NCBI GenBank assembly: GCA_030435675.1
Contig: CM059623.1
Coordinates: 956,012-1,020,011 of the forward strand
Direction of reading: 5' to 3'
DNA: 64,000 bases
Source of the DNA: Steinernema hermaphroditum
Taxonomy: Eukaryota > Nematoda > Chromadorea > Rhabditida > Steinernematidae
A program made the position numbers and the translations under genes. The notes under the pieces were generated by a model. That model saw only the letters and a list, made by a program, of their open reading frames with translations, did no database searches and was not told the DNA's origin. This document shows positions 54,085 to 64,000 of this stretch, piece after piece. Position 1 is the stretch's first letter. The number at the start of each line of letters is the position of its first letter.

Positions 54085-55260
54085 ATGTTGTCAGACCGGA
54101 GCGGTCGTAAGGATTCTCTTGTGCTCGGTGATGGTGAGTTCCTTTCCGGCGCCTCTGTGTAATCTCTTCGTTCAGGAATCAAAGTATTCGATATCCTCAT
54201 ACTGAATGAAAAAGACTACTACGAACCTGGCGACATAATCGAAGGAAACGTCGTTCTTCAGCTGACGAAGAAGATCGCCTGGCGCGAATTCTGCATCACT
54301 TTGTCCGCAGAAGCATCTACTGCGTGGTCTTTTAGAAAGTAGGCAGTGTACTGCTCCGAGTGTACACTATGTGAGGTCGGTCATTTAGGTCGAGACGGCG
54401 AGAAATGCAATTCTACCAAGGCAATCACGAGTTTTTCACGAGTAGGGTGTTAATCTGCAAGCGAGCGGTTCTACGGCCCGGCAACTACAAGCGAAGATTC
54501 AAATTTGAACTTCCAAGAGACTGTGTATCAAGCTATTCAGGTGTGCGATGAAACCTGAAAATTCTAAAGCTCTCTTTAGGCGAATATGGTCACATCTTCT
54601 ACACACTGAGGGCAATAATAGAGCGTCCCATAGACAACGAAGTGTCGCTCCCCGTGAAAGTCAGGGGTGCAGTCGACCTGCGTGCTACGGATCCAATGCT
54701 GAGACACCCAATCGAAAATGAAAATACTGAGGAGGTTGGAAATTGCTGCTGGAAGGATGGCTGGATGACAGTAAAAGTCAAGCTCCGACAAGGCGGCTTC
54801 GCGATCGGTGAAACTATCGAAGCTCAATTGGAGGTGGAAAACTACACGTCAAAACCGATTGTGTCCATCGAGGCGAGTATTCTCGAGCATTCCAGCTTCA
54901 TTGGGCATCGGGCCTATGCGAGAATGCCTGTGTGGGCGGAACGTGACGCCGTGAAAATGGTCCTCCGTAATGAAATGGTTAGTGATTTGGAAATTGGGGT
55001 TTAAGTGTATAGTTTATCTGCAGGAGGTGAACATTGAGAAAGGATCTGAGGAGCTAGTGATTTTTCCTGTCCCTCTTTCCAGCATTCCTTCACCTCAGAT
55101 TGCATGTTCCATTATCCAGACGCGGCATACCATCACGGTACGCATGAAAACACTTTTTGCTCGTATTGCATTCTATTTTCAGTTTTGTGCCCGAACAGAG
55201 AGTGGCCAGGAGGTTAGTTGTGAACTGCCGATCGCAATAGGTACAATACCGATTCGCTAG
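54085..55260 (+). CDS. arrestin domain-containing protein, copy B, intact (317 aa)
   Basis: Exons 54085-54133, 54176-54338, 54389-54540, 54580-54977, 55024-55137 and 55183-55260 join in phase. N-domain marks are FDILILNEKDYYEPGD, GNVVLQLTKKIAWREF and AVLRPGNYKRRFKFELP, then SGEYGHIFYTLRAIIERP. The C-domain has GWMTVKVKLRQGGFAIGE, IEAQLEVENYTSK, SIEASILE, PLSSIPSPQIACSI and LPIAIGTIPIR at the very end. It lacks a long C-terminal tail and any PPxY motif, so it probably does not recruit NEDD4-type ligases by that route. Alpha-arrestins act in membrane-protein trafficking. It is more divergent than the 431-aa arrestin gene at 37.7-40.4 kb; only its first three exons survive at 31.2-31.6 kb. Confidence 0.85.
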
Positions 55261-56196
55261 AAGGTCTCTAACACTTTGTCAACTTATGAATTTGTGCATG
55301 CTGATCACTTGTCTTGAAATAAATAAATTGCATATGTGTTGTGTAATCTATGGGTTACTGTAGGTCTCCACATTTGAATACCTATTTTCGTGCCCTGTGA
55401 AATTCAGAACGTTTTAGCTCCACAGGAGGGAAGGACCTACTCCTCCAACAGCGAACAGAGCGATGGAAGAGTCTCTTTTGCGCCTGATCCGTCTTGTCTA
55501 CTCCATCAGTCTGGGTAGAGGTATACGATTGGTCTCGAAGAGAGGGCCGTTGAACTTCGCGCGTCAGTTTTCTCCGAGTTCCGCATTGCTTCTTCGAATT
55601 CTCCTTCGGCTGTGTGCTAATTAGCTGTCCACTAGTCGTTCACTCGCTTTTATAGAATCGTTTCCCGTTTTTGGAAGCTCATAATCCCCGCTTTCGTGCG
55701 TTCCTGCTGTAGACGTCCTCTAAGAAGAAGTTCACCATTGCAGCTTTTTATTGATCTTTATCTCTTTGCTACTTTTTTCGCTTCTGCTCCCAATTTTCAC
55801 TCGATCAATGTGTTTTTGAGAATCTAGTGGTTGATTGTATTTTTTACGTATGTTCTACCGAAATTGCTGTGTCCTCATATCTCAGACATCCTTACAAACA
55901 ATCTAGACTTCAAGACAAATGATGTATGCCCACGAGTTTCATTTGAATTTCATTTGTAGACAGAAAGTGTAGTCTGGAAGTCAGGAGTTGCAGAGATCAC
56001 CACTGGCAAACCAGACGTTTGTTTTCGAAATTGGTGTGGTTGGTCGCTGCCACTTTGTATGCAACTGTGTAGCATCGCTTTTTGCTTTTTTGAAGCATGG
56101 GTTCGTCGTGTATTTCGCATCGCTCTTCGCGTTTGCGGTATTTAAGCGCCTTCCGGTCACTGTAATTTTACACATCCAATCACTCCAGATTTCAAG
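55261..56196. other. intergenic, no gene seen
   Basis: Between the arrestin gene and SARNP. AATAAA-type sites near 55318 (gaaataaataaat) probably serve the arrestin gene. The rest is T-rich, with pyrimidine-rich stretches near the SARNP start. Confidence 0.5.
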
Positions 56197-57339
56197 ATGC
56201 TCACTGTCGAAGATGTTGAGAAGATGACGCCTGTGCAGTTGAAGGCCGAGCTGAAAGCGCGCAAGCTCCCTGTCACTGCCAGTAAGGACAAAAATAAGCA
56301 GACATTGACCGAAGCTGTGAAAGAAGACCATCTTCTTGGCACCGGTGGAATTGATGCCATGGTCAATGTCGACGAGCTGAACGAAGCAGAGCTGTTGTTG
56401 GGCACGTCGAAAGACGGCGATGATCTTGGCATCGACGAACTAGATGAGGAAGCTTTACTCGGAGGCCCCGTCGCTGCAGAGCCACCCAAGCCCAAACCTG
56501 CGCCAAAGGCGGGTACTACGAAGAAGGTTGCGGTGAAGAAGCCTACCCCAGAGTCAACCAAAAAGCGTACTCCTGAGCCGACTAAGAAGCGCACTCCTGA
56601 GCCTGGTAAGAAGCCCACTCCTGAACCAACCAAGAAGGTTGCTGCTCCAGCGGCTAAGAAGGCTGCGACTGCTGAGACTAAGAAAGTTGGCACCAAAGTA
56701 GTCAAGAAAGTCGCTGCGGAGGCGAAAAAGCCAGTTGCCGAACAGAAGAAGGTCGAACCCAAAAAGCCCGTTGAGGCTCCAGCAGCTGAACCTGCAGAAG
56801 AAAAGCCGAAAGCAGATGAACAGGTAGTTATTAGCGTTCGAAGGATCATTTGACAATATGATTTGCAGGTTAAAACCACTGAACCCGCTGCCCCTGAGAA
56901 GAAGGAAGGTACACCAGAAACCAGCGAAGCTCAAGAGACCGCAACACCCGTCAGAACGGACGGTGTTTGCTTGACAAAGAACACTGCTAAGATGACTCCA
57001 GAAGAGGCACGACGTCTGCGCGCTCAGCGCTTCGGCATTCCTTTGGTGAACCCAGAAGACAAGCGAGCCATCCGCGCACAACGCTTCGGAGCGGCGAAGG
57101 CCGGAAATGGAAATGGCGACGCTGCACCCGCACCTGTTCAGTCCGACGAAAGCAAGGAGAAGATGCTGAAGAGAGCGGAACGCTTCGGAATCCCCGTCGG
57201 CGAAACCGGAAAGAGAGTCTCCGAGACGCAACAGAAGAAGCAGGATCGTGCCGCGCGATTTGGTGCTGGAGATGCTGGAGACGATGACGAAGTTGAAGCG
57301 AAGAAGAGGAAGCGTGCCGAGCGTTTCGGATTGCAATAG
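56197..57339 (+). CDS. SARNP/CIP29/Tho1-like SAP-domain mRNA-export protein
   Basis: Exons 56197-56823 and 56869-57339 give 365 aa. SARNP/Tho1 works with the TREX complex (UAP56/DDX39B, ALY) to package and export nuclear mRNA. Residues 1-45 form the SAP domain (LTVEDVEKMTPVQLKAELKA, RKLPVTASKDK). A long Lys/Pro/Ala/Glu-rich region follows, with repeated KK(R/P)TPEP units (about residues 105-150). The last third has five Arg-Phe-Gly motifs in family-typ sequences: RAQRFGIP, RAQRFGA, RAERFGIP, RAARFGA and RAERFGL. The human protein is about 210 aa, so this one has an unusually long low-complexity middle. AATAAA lies at about 57396. Confidence 0.88.
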
Positions 57340-57492
57340 TCCCCCACCGGCTTCTAATTTGAGATTGTTTGTTCCTGTCGCCTCCCGTTCCATGAATAAA
57401 ATGTTGTCTGACATGAGTGTGTTCCTTGTGTGGTGATAGCTTGAGACCCTCGAACAGTATATTTACTGGTAACATGAAGTAGTCTAGCTTCT

Positions 57493-58738
57493 TCAACGTA
57501 GAGTCATGTAAGTTTCGATGGTTGAGTGCGCGAAGAGGGGGGAGTTCTCCTTGTTTTCCATCTTCTCAAACCTTCTTTTGGCCGACGCGCTCTGGGCGAG
57601 GACTTTTATGCATCTACAAAAGGAACTGTTAGTGCAAGTATTGACGGGCAATGAGACAGACACAGACTAATGAAACAGATACAATGGTGTGCTGATGTGA
57701 GACAGAAGCATATACTATTTGTGCAACCAGACAGTCTAGGTGGTCATCAACCAGACGGGTATGCCTGTCTTTGTCTCGCTAAAGAGACAGAAGACATATC
57801 TACGAAGCTCTTACCTGATTCTTGTGTTCCTTCCGTCGTGCATGTCGGAAATAACGAATCGAATCGCCCAACAAGAGGTCGGTGTCGTGAATCTGCCGTG
57901 CTTGTGGAGACTATTGTACTGAAAGAAACATCTTTTGTTACCATCAACACAGTCTGCACTCACGATCCATCCTTGTGGCTGACTATAGTTGAACACGAAA
58001 GAGTTTCCTTTGCTGAAGTAGTTGATATCGTAGCTCATCTGACATATAATTCTGTAATCGAATGGTCAGTAAGGGCGACGACAGCGATGTCTCACTTGCG
58101 CGGGGTGAACGAATCGTCCTCTTTGTGGTCAAAGTAGATCAAGAAGCCAATGACGTCGGTGATCTCAGCGAATTCACAGTATAAAAAGTGCGGTCGATGT
58201 CCTTCGCTCTCCCAATAGTCCGACAGGTCGTCGTTGAGCAAGCTGGCGGCTCCTCTTTCTAAATGACGAAGGTTAATAATTGGATTTCAACGCCGTGACC
58301 ACAGCGCCTAATACAATAAGTTCCGCATCAGACAAGAACAACCAGTCCGCACCTCTCGCTGTCTAAAGTACAAACAACTGTGCAGCAGTGTCTAATAGAC
58401 ATGAAACGAGAGCAAGCCACTTACGCTCCCTCACAGACGACACTGCCCAGTTGGCGTTCATCGTCACGTCAACATAATCGTCGATGCGCCCGTCTGGCAA
58501 GAACCTTTGCCACTGGCGAGCCACCACGATCGGCTTCACTTCAACTTCTTCCTCCTCCATCGGAACAATTTTGTGCTGCCCAACATCTAGACATGAATAT
58601 TGGTAACTTAATAAATGCATCTGCATACCTACCGGTTACCATAGACAGCGAAAGGAAACTGTCTTCGTCAGCCTCGTTCAGCTCATCCTCTTGTTCAGGG
58701 TCATTTAGAAGGCGTTCAAGAATACTTGGTCCTGGCAT
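57493..58738 (-). CDS. apc-10: APC10/DOC1, anaphase-promoting complex subunit 10
   Basis: Six exons (58738-58633, 58586-58425, 58258-58096, 58051-57964, 57918-57815, 57613-57493) join in phase to 247 aa. APC10 is the substrate-receptor subunit that, with CDC20 or CDH1, recognises destruction boxes on mitotic regulators. DOC-domain marks are WAVSSVREQRGAASLLNDD, LSDYWESEGHRPHFLYCEF, IGFLIYFDHKEDDSFTP, QPQGWI, FVISDMHDGRNTRIR and CIKVLAQ. The protein ends FAHSTIETYMTLR, corresponding to the C-terminal tail that docks on CDC27/APC3, but with Leu-Arg in place of the usual Ile-Arg. It has an extra N-terminal Glu/Asp-rich region of about 60 residues. Convergent with SARNP (153 bp between stop codons) and divergent from the MSP-domain gene. 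Confidence 0.9.
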
Positions 58739-59218
58739 CTGAACAAGCAGTTCTTCAGAAGTTTCAAGCAGAAGTACAAGGGGTGGCAGTGGAGGTAAAG
58801 CCCAATTTCCAACACAAAAAAGAAGGGTGACAGGAAGAAAGTGAGGAAGAACGGTCGCAACTGACTTAAAGGCTAATCGGTGCGGAACCCACTTCTGTGT
58901 CGAGAAGACTGCCTAGAGTCTAGAAATATCCGGTGGTCTCATTTTGAATATGACAGACACATGCAAGCGGTTGCATGATCTGTCTTTCACTTGTTTAATA
59001 GGGTGCTGGATCGGGTGACATCTCTAGTTAAATGCACCAACTACAAATGTTAAGTGCTCCTCATCAGACTCGCCCTTCATATACTTTTCGCACAACTTTT
59101 TATTTTCCAAGCTGGTCCATCGGCTAAGAAGCGAGTCTTTCAATGTATCAACACAAAATGCATCGCATCGCGAATGGTATAATTTTTTTATACACGATCT
59201 TCGTGGCAGTTCACCGAA
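58739..59218. promoter_or_regulatory. divergent intergenic region between APC10 and the MSP-domain gene
   Basis: Both genes start outward from this 480-bp stretch, so it must hold both promoters. No specific element was recognised. Confidence 0.4.
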
Positions 59219-60010
59219 ATGTCCATTCTGGTGGAACCCCAAGTCCTTCGTTTCGATGAAAGAAAAACGACTCAGCCGGCCTTCCTGAAGATCTACAATA
59301 TAGGCGATAGAGCTGTGAAGTACATCAGTAAGTGCTTTGTCCTGTTTCTCTGGGTTGAGCCATGTTCTTTCCGAAACTATTCCATAAACAAACTCGAACA
59401 GGAACGCTCTCGGAACACTGATTGCTTGTTTCAGTTAAATCAAACAACCGAAAGGCCTACGAAATCTCGCACGCTTCCGGAACGATCAATCCGCAGTGCT
59501 ATGTGGACCTGTAAGTCCCACTTTCTTCAACAGATGTTCATAGTCTTCCTTAGGACAGTCAAACGTGCAAAGTTCACAAGCGTACCCAATGAACAACTCC
59601 AAATCGAGGCCAAAGAGACGAACCGATCCCCTCCCCGCCTAACCAAACGAGCTGTCCTCGTTGAAGTGGTGAAATCGAATGAACGTGAAGCTAAGACGGT
59701 CAGGTTTGACGAAGCTGTTGACGTTTCTCCAGCCGAAGATCTGCAAGAAGATCGGAAGACCGCCGGTGTGAAAACCCAACATTACGATCACCATTTCTAT
59801 CAGGCCATCATAGTCATCCTCTTCCTGCTTGTGACCATATTGGGCGCTGTAGTGATCCGAGGGGAGCACAGTCCTCTCGTCTACGATACCGTATGCCTGC
59901 TTATGGAGACGGCTGAAGAGTTTCTCAACGATAGCAAGAAATACATCGCTGTCTTCGCTTGTGGAGCGCTGGCTATGAAAGTTTACGAAGACAGCCGTGT
60001 GAAGCGATAG
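59219..60010 (+). CDS. MSP-domain (VAP-like) membrane protein, 213 aa
   Basis: Exons 59219-59327, 59435-59510 and 59554-60010 join in phase. The N-terminal 60-70 residues look like the first strands of an MSP/VAP domain (LVEPQVLRFDERKTTQPAFL, KIYNIGDRAVKYI, KAYEISHASGTINP). It is shorter than usual: the later FFAT-binding strands are not clear. A charged linker follows (VLVEVVKSNEREAKTVRF), then one strong membrane helix (AIIVILFLLVTILGAVVI) and a last half with ETAEEFLNDSKKYIAVFACG, possibly a second hydrophobic patch. VAP-type proteins tether the ER to other membranes; nematodes have many MSP-domain variants, so the exact role is unknown. Confidence 0.75.
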   Translation: MSILVEPQVLRFDERKTTQPAFLKIYNIGDRAVKYISKCFVLFLWVEPCSFRNYSINKLEQERSRNTDCLFQLNQTTERPTKSRTLPERSIRSAMWTCKSHFLQQMFIVFLRTVKRAKFTSVPNEQLQIEAKETNRSPPRLTKRAVLVEVVKSNEREAKTVRFDEAVDVSPAEDLQEDRKTAGVKTQHYDHHFYQAIIVILFLLVTILGAVVIRGEHSPLVYDTVCLLMETAEEFLNDSKKYIAVFACGALAMKVYEDSRVKR

Positions 60011-60575
60011 ATAGTCATATCTCCATGTGTAATTTTCAGTAGATAAATCAGTTCTCCCCTCAACCTCTTCTCTACTGCAACCTGTAAAATTTTGGATGTT
60101 GAGAAGTTGTACAGATCCGCGTCTCGCGCCGATCATCTTGACGGAACACTAAACATGCACCGCATGAAATTTGTCGTCTTCCAGTGAAGCGGAGTTTCGG
60201 AAATTTCGCCACGATGTGTGCGTTCGGTCGTTTTGCTATCAGAAGGGTGCGTATCGAGAAGTTTTTCGGTGTGGAAGAATAGCAAATCTGGAAATACGGT
60301 CACTTGTTGGCGCCTATCTCAGTTACTTTGCATTTTGTCCAATGTAGACCGCATATGGCCAATATGAACATGTGATAGACCGTCCACTGAAACACAGTGA
60401 GCCCCACTTTCCCCTGGTGCTCAGGAACTCATTTTGCTGCCATCGGAGGTAGAACTTTCCAGGGCTCCTTTGGACCTACGCAAAATTATATGACCACTTT
60501 CGAAATTCGCGTGCATTTCGCTATTTCGCTTGCGTGTTTTGCACTAATCCACTTCTATTCAGATATTTTTCAACT
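60011..60575. other. intergenic, no gene seen
   Basis: Promoter region of the next gene; an acceptor (tctattcag) lies 13 bases before its ATG. No other feature seen. Confidence 0.4.
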
Positions 60576-61245
60576 ATGTCGCGCGGTATGAAGCTCTCGA
60601 ACGAGGAGAAAGCGGCGATTGCAACCAATCACAAGGCCGGCTACTTCATTCGTCGGATCGCCCCCGAACTTCATCGAAATCGGCACGTGGTATGGAAATT
60701 CGTCTCTCAGCCGAACGCATGCAGCCCTGGAATAAGAAAGGAGCATCCGCAAGTCTTAGCCACGCCTGAGAAGCGATTGATAGTGCGCACTGATTCTGAT
60801 CCGAAGATAACATGTCAGCAGTTCGTCGAGAATGTGCAACTGAACTTTCCGGGACAACTGAACAAGCGGTTGCCCCGTAAATCGGCGGAGAAACCGAAGC
60901 AAGTGATCATACCACGCCCTGTCATCAACAGAGACGAGCCCATTGCTGATCCCATTGCTTTCAACTTGCCTCTGCATAGAACTAGACCTGCGGAAAAGAA
61001 GCAAAGCGTGATTGAGGAAATCGATAATGAGGATGTGAGTGAATTCCAACGCTTTTATGAATATGCTATCCAGATTTAGGAACCTCCAGCGAAGAGGAGA
61101 AATGATGCCTATACTGCGAGAATCGGTAAGCGTTTCACGAGTGAATGCCATCGGAATGCATATTTCAGAAGCCATATATCAAGAGTACTTGAGGACCATA
61201 GCTACACTTCCAGAACCCGTCTTCGGTGTGCCCCGTGCTGGTTGA
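60576..61245 (+). CDS. protein derived from a Tc3-like transposase DNA-binding domain, 193 aa
   Basis: Exons 60576-61034, 61080-61125 and 61169-61245 join in phase. The first 40 residues (MSRGMKLSNEEKAAIATNHK, then IRRIAPELHRNRHVVWKFV) match the layout of the N-terminal homeodomain-like HTH of Tc3-type transposases, with SRG, a helix, then a spaced recognition helix with HRNRH. A second, weaker HTH-like piece follows (PEKRLIVRTDSDPKITCQQF). No DDE catalytic core follows. Instead there is a basic/Pro region (KSAEKPKQVIIPRP), an acidic stretch (SVIEEIDNEDE) and a PPAKRRND nuclear-localisation-like motif. The introns sit in the non-transposon part, and there are no inverted repeats nearby. This is the structure of a domesticated DNA-binding protein rather than a transposon. 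Confidence 0.7.
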
Positions 61246-61407
61246 CTGCAAGGAGTTGGATTGTTTATATTAGCGCGCATAAATTTTTTCTGTCTTCATC
61301 TGTGTGTCTTGTCTTTGCTACAGCCGCTGTGCATACGGAAATATAATATATGACAAATTTGCCGAAGCGGTTATATATTGGTTCAGACTAAAACAGTCTA
61401 AACTAAA

Positions 61408-63772
61408 ATGCAAAGCACGTTAAAGAGGGCGTTGCAGCAGATTCGTCATTTCAGTGTTACGCCTCCCACCGTTCGGTCGGCCGACAGAAGGACGGCAGAA
61501 ATGGGAAGATTCCTGTATCGTCATATAAGTGATCACGACTCGGACAGGCAGCCGTTCAATGAAAGAGTTCCTTTACTGGAAGCGGACAGCCCTCAATCTG
61601 GAACATCGACAGCTATTAATCCTTTCGTCGCAAATGCTGATTTCCGGCTAACCACTTCGTTCTCACCAAACGCCAATGCGCCAACAATCGAGGTGTCGTC
61701 AAGTCAAAAGGCAATTATGAGGGAGCAGAGCACACAACGGACCAAAACTGTAAGTTGCTGTGAGGAGTTGCATTTGAACTATTCTGTTTTCAGTCATCTA
61801 TATCAACTGCGCTTATGCAGTCGCTTACAAACAACACGGAGTCGTCGCTGAATGGCCCTCATTTCGGCGTCGTTGAAATGACGGCGCAGGAGAGTCCAAG
61901 CCTGGAGGCTGAAATTGTACAGTACCGGCGCTGAATACCTTTCATTTCTTTGAGTTTTGCAGACGCAGCAAGTTTCGCACCATTGTACAGGTGCCGACTG
62001 TAAGCATTGTGAAGCTCTGCAGCGTGGACTGCACCAATTGGAGCAGTTACGTGTACGTATAAGGTAGAGATGATTGAGAGATTCATCTTTCTGTTCCAGC
62101 GTATGGACCAAACGCTGTTAGGGGATGCTAGCCAAATGTCGGCCAAATTGGACACTACTTCCGTACAATTATTTGTTGGCACAGACGAACAAAAAGCTAA
62201 GCGCCATAGTCGTGACTGCCAGCGGCACAACCGCTTCGAACGCCGACGTCGCCGGCGATATCGCTCTGAAAGTCGCCACCGCCGTGAGGAAGATAAGAAG
62301 TTTTTGTCCTTGATTGAGAAGTACAAGTGAGTGCGGAGTGTATGAAAACGTGAATTTCAGAATTGCTGCTTGCAGGCAAGAGAGGCTGCAAACTGACTGT
62401 GTGTGCGATCAAACTCGATGGACGAAATGTCAAGAATGCTGCTACGATTTCCGAACTGTGCTGCACTTCGCTTTGCGCGCTGTATTTATCATTTGTCCGC
62501 CACTTCCACACTGCTTCTTGAATAAGGCTAGTCTTTTGCCAACATGGTTCTTTAATCATCGCTCTTCAGATTATGTTCTTTCCTCCTCGGCGGGAGTACT
62601 TCTTCTTCGAATCAGATGAGCCTTTCAGAAAGGGCGGCGCCGAAGCTGCTCATAAAGCAAAGTTGAAAATCAGAAAAGGCGAACTGTACCTAGATGCCCG
62701 TTATTCTGTTTTTAAGCGTTCACTTTTTAGAGAATATACGAAAGGACAAACCTACCGGTTCGGTTTTGAACACCGCTGCTCTCCAGAAATTGAAAACGTT
62801 GAATGCTTCTTCGTACGCACGGCGAGGAAAAATGTATGTTCGACGGTGCTGATTTTCATTGGCAGTTTTAGACGATTGCTTGTGTATTCGTCCGGTCTCC
62901 GTATCCTAATCCACGCTACACTATCATTTACGCGCACCCAAACGCAAGTGACATCTCGGATCATTTATCAGGTTGTTCCTAAATACGATCTCTTAATGTA
63001 ACTGGTACCTTGCAGCGTGTCCAAGCTTATCTGAAGCAGCTCGTTTCCATAACTGCGACGTTATTTCGTTCGACTACAGCGGATACGGTATTAGTTCTGG
63101 TCGGCCTACTGAAACCAATGTTTACGCGGATTCCGAAGCGGTTTTACGTGTATGTGCCATGAAGACCCGCAGTCTTTAATGTACTGCCATTTTCAGCATC
63201 TGGCGATAGATCGAAAAATCCCCATAGCGAATATCATTCTATACGGCTATAGTATCGGCACAGCAGCCATGATTGAGCTCAGTTTGAAATACCCTCAGAT
63301 AGCCGGACTTGTACTTCTCGCGTCTCCTGCGTCGATCATCCGCGCCCTGGGCTGGAACCGCGGATGCTGCTGCATTAGGAATCTGTGTCAGAATCCAGAC
63401 GACTGTTATTGTGACCGTTTTAAATCAATCAGAAAGATCGAACATGTAACTGCTCCAACATTGTTCATTCATGGCATCAATGATACTCTGGTACCTATGG
63501 AACACAGTCAAGCTCTCCTGAAACGAGCCCAGAATGCCGTTACGCCTTTGTTCGTTCCCGGTGTCGGACACAACAACCTTGAGAACAGTAAGCTAGTGTG
63601 GGCTCGTGTGAGAGTATTTATTAACCGGTAGATCTTGGCTCCATTTATACTCTTCTTATACACCTTGTTTAGTGAGGCGAGACAGCCAATCCCAGTTCCG
63701 GCACAACCACCGCCAAGAGCAAACAGTAATGATGCGAAAAGAAGGAATAAAACAAGGAACTCAGATGATTAG
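61408..63772 (+). CDS. ABHD17-type alpha/beta hydrolase with a long N-terminal extension, 658 aa
   Basis: Ten exons (61408-61749, 61794-61916, 61963-62052, 62100-62326, 62361-62526, 62570-62833, 62872-62971, 63016-63149, 63197-63627, 63673-63772) join in one phase. ABHD17 enzymes remove palmitate from membrane-bound proteins. The hydrolase half has [54 protein letters not shown], nucleophile elbow LYGYSIG, acid IHGINDTLV and His in VPGVGHNN. The first 261 residues are unrelated: Ser/Thr-rich, then [15 protein letters not shown], then an Arg-rich stretch ([15 protein letters not shown]). No in-frame Met exists between 62361 and the hydrolase, and the junction intron has an AA|gtgagt donor and tttcag acceptor in phase. 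If that intron is kept, translation stops at 62328-62330. One intron (62527-62569) would use a GC donor. Confidence 0.75.
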
Positions 63773-64000
63773 AAGGGATCGAAGCCGTGAACAGGATGTT
63801 TCTCCTCAAAATTGCCTTCTGGTATTTGTTGATAACGATAACTTACCTGTTAATGTTGTTGTTACTTATAGTCGTAGGGAGTAAAAAACCCAATCGATTG
63901 AGTTTTATGTTAAGCATTTCCAATTATATCTAATCGAGAGGCACGACTCAATATTCTTACCGTCCTTGCCAATCTAAATACTTTTTTTCCGGTATCCGCA
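63773..64000. other. 3' flank of the hydrolase gene
   Basis: No gene seen. AT-rich sequence to the window end; no AATAAA found within 228 bp. Confidence 0.4.

Larger units (their letters stand above)
51838..54578 (+). repeat. arm B of the large inverted duplication, with segment U
   Basis: 51838-52034 matches the 3' flank of the helicase (30751-30953, same strand) and 51998-54578 matches arm A (33836-31166, opposite strand). Both matches overlap in about 37 bp around catatagatgtcacca. Arm B is continuous; arm A is broken and flipped. Confidence 0.88.

Overview
The window is nuclear DNA of a nematode, most likely a rhabditid-type species. The evidence is the gene content (three seven-pass receptors of the nematode-specific Srx family, an MSP-domain membrane protein, SKP1-related genes) and the gene structure: nearly every intron is 40-50 bp with GT...TTTCAG ends, and several start codons sit just behind a splice acceptor, as expected for spliced-leader trans-splicing. 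No bacterial or viral gene was seen. I rebuilt spliced genes by eye from splice sites, reading phase and family resemblance; exon coordinates are in each entry.

Layout. 1-20 kb: an unidentified ORF, a first ATG101 (autophagy) gene, three Srx receptors (one reversed, two forward), a second ATG101 gene and a RING-finger gene, separated by MITEs and two non-autonomous mariner elements. 20-27 kb: a decayed hAT-type transposase, a 51-bp tandem-repeat ORF, a small three-exon gene for a secreted precursor with a Gly-Lys-Arg-Arg site, and a broken papain-like peptidase. 27.7-30.7 kb: a ten-exon DEAH-box RNA helicase. 30.7-33.8 kb: reversed SKP1-like, eIF3f and truncated arrestin-domain genes. 34-40.4 kb: an SLC22-type transporter, a second RING gene with a SUMO-interacting-like motif, and a complete arrestin-domain gene. 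40-52 kb: gene-poor and repeat-rich, with a 570-bp repeat pair, a full-length but dead DD37D mariner and a small secreted-protein ORF. 52-64 kb: forward copies of SKP1-like (truncated), eIF3f and arrestin-domain genes, then SARNP/Tho1, APC10 (reversed), an MSP-domain protein, a gene made from a Tc3-like DNA-binding domain, and a ten-exon gene ending in an ABHD17-type hydrolase.

The main structural feature is an inverted duplication. The SKP1-eIF3f-arrestin block at 31.2-33.8 kb (minus) is repeated at 52.0-54.6 kb (plus). The forward copy still carries a piece matching sequence just 3' of the helicase gene. This suggests the ancestral order was helicase-SKP1-eIF3f-arrestin on one strand, and that the block beside the helicase was later inverted. 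The two copies have decayed differently: the reversed copy keeps the intact SKP1-like gene, the forward copy keeps the intact arrestin gene, and eIF3f is intact in both.

The genes do not form one pathway. Most are conserved housekeeping functions (autophagy, translation, ubiquitin ligases, mRNA export, trafficking adaptors) inside a repeat-driven, rearranged region. The most novel candidates are the GKRR secreted precursor, the Tc3-derived HTH gene and the N-terminally extended ABHD17 gene. All family names come from recognising sequence by eye; no database search was possible.
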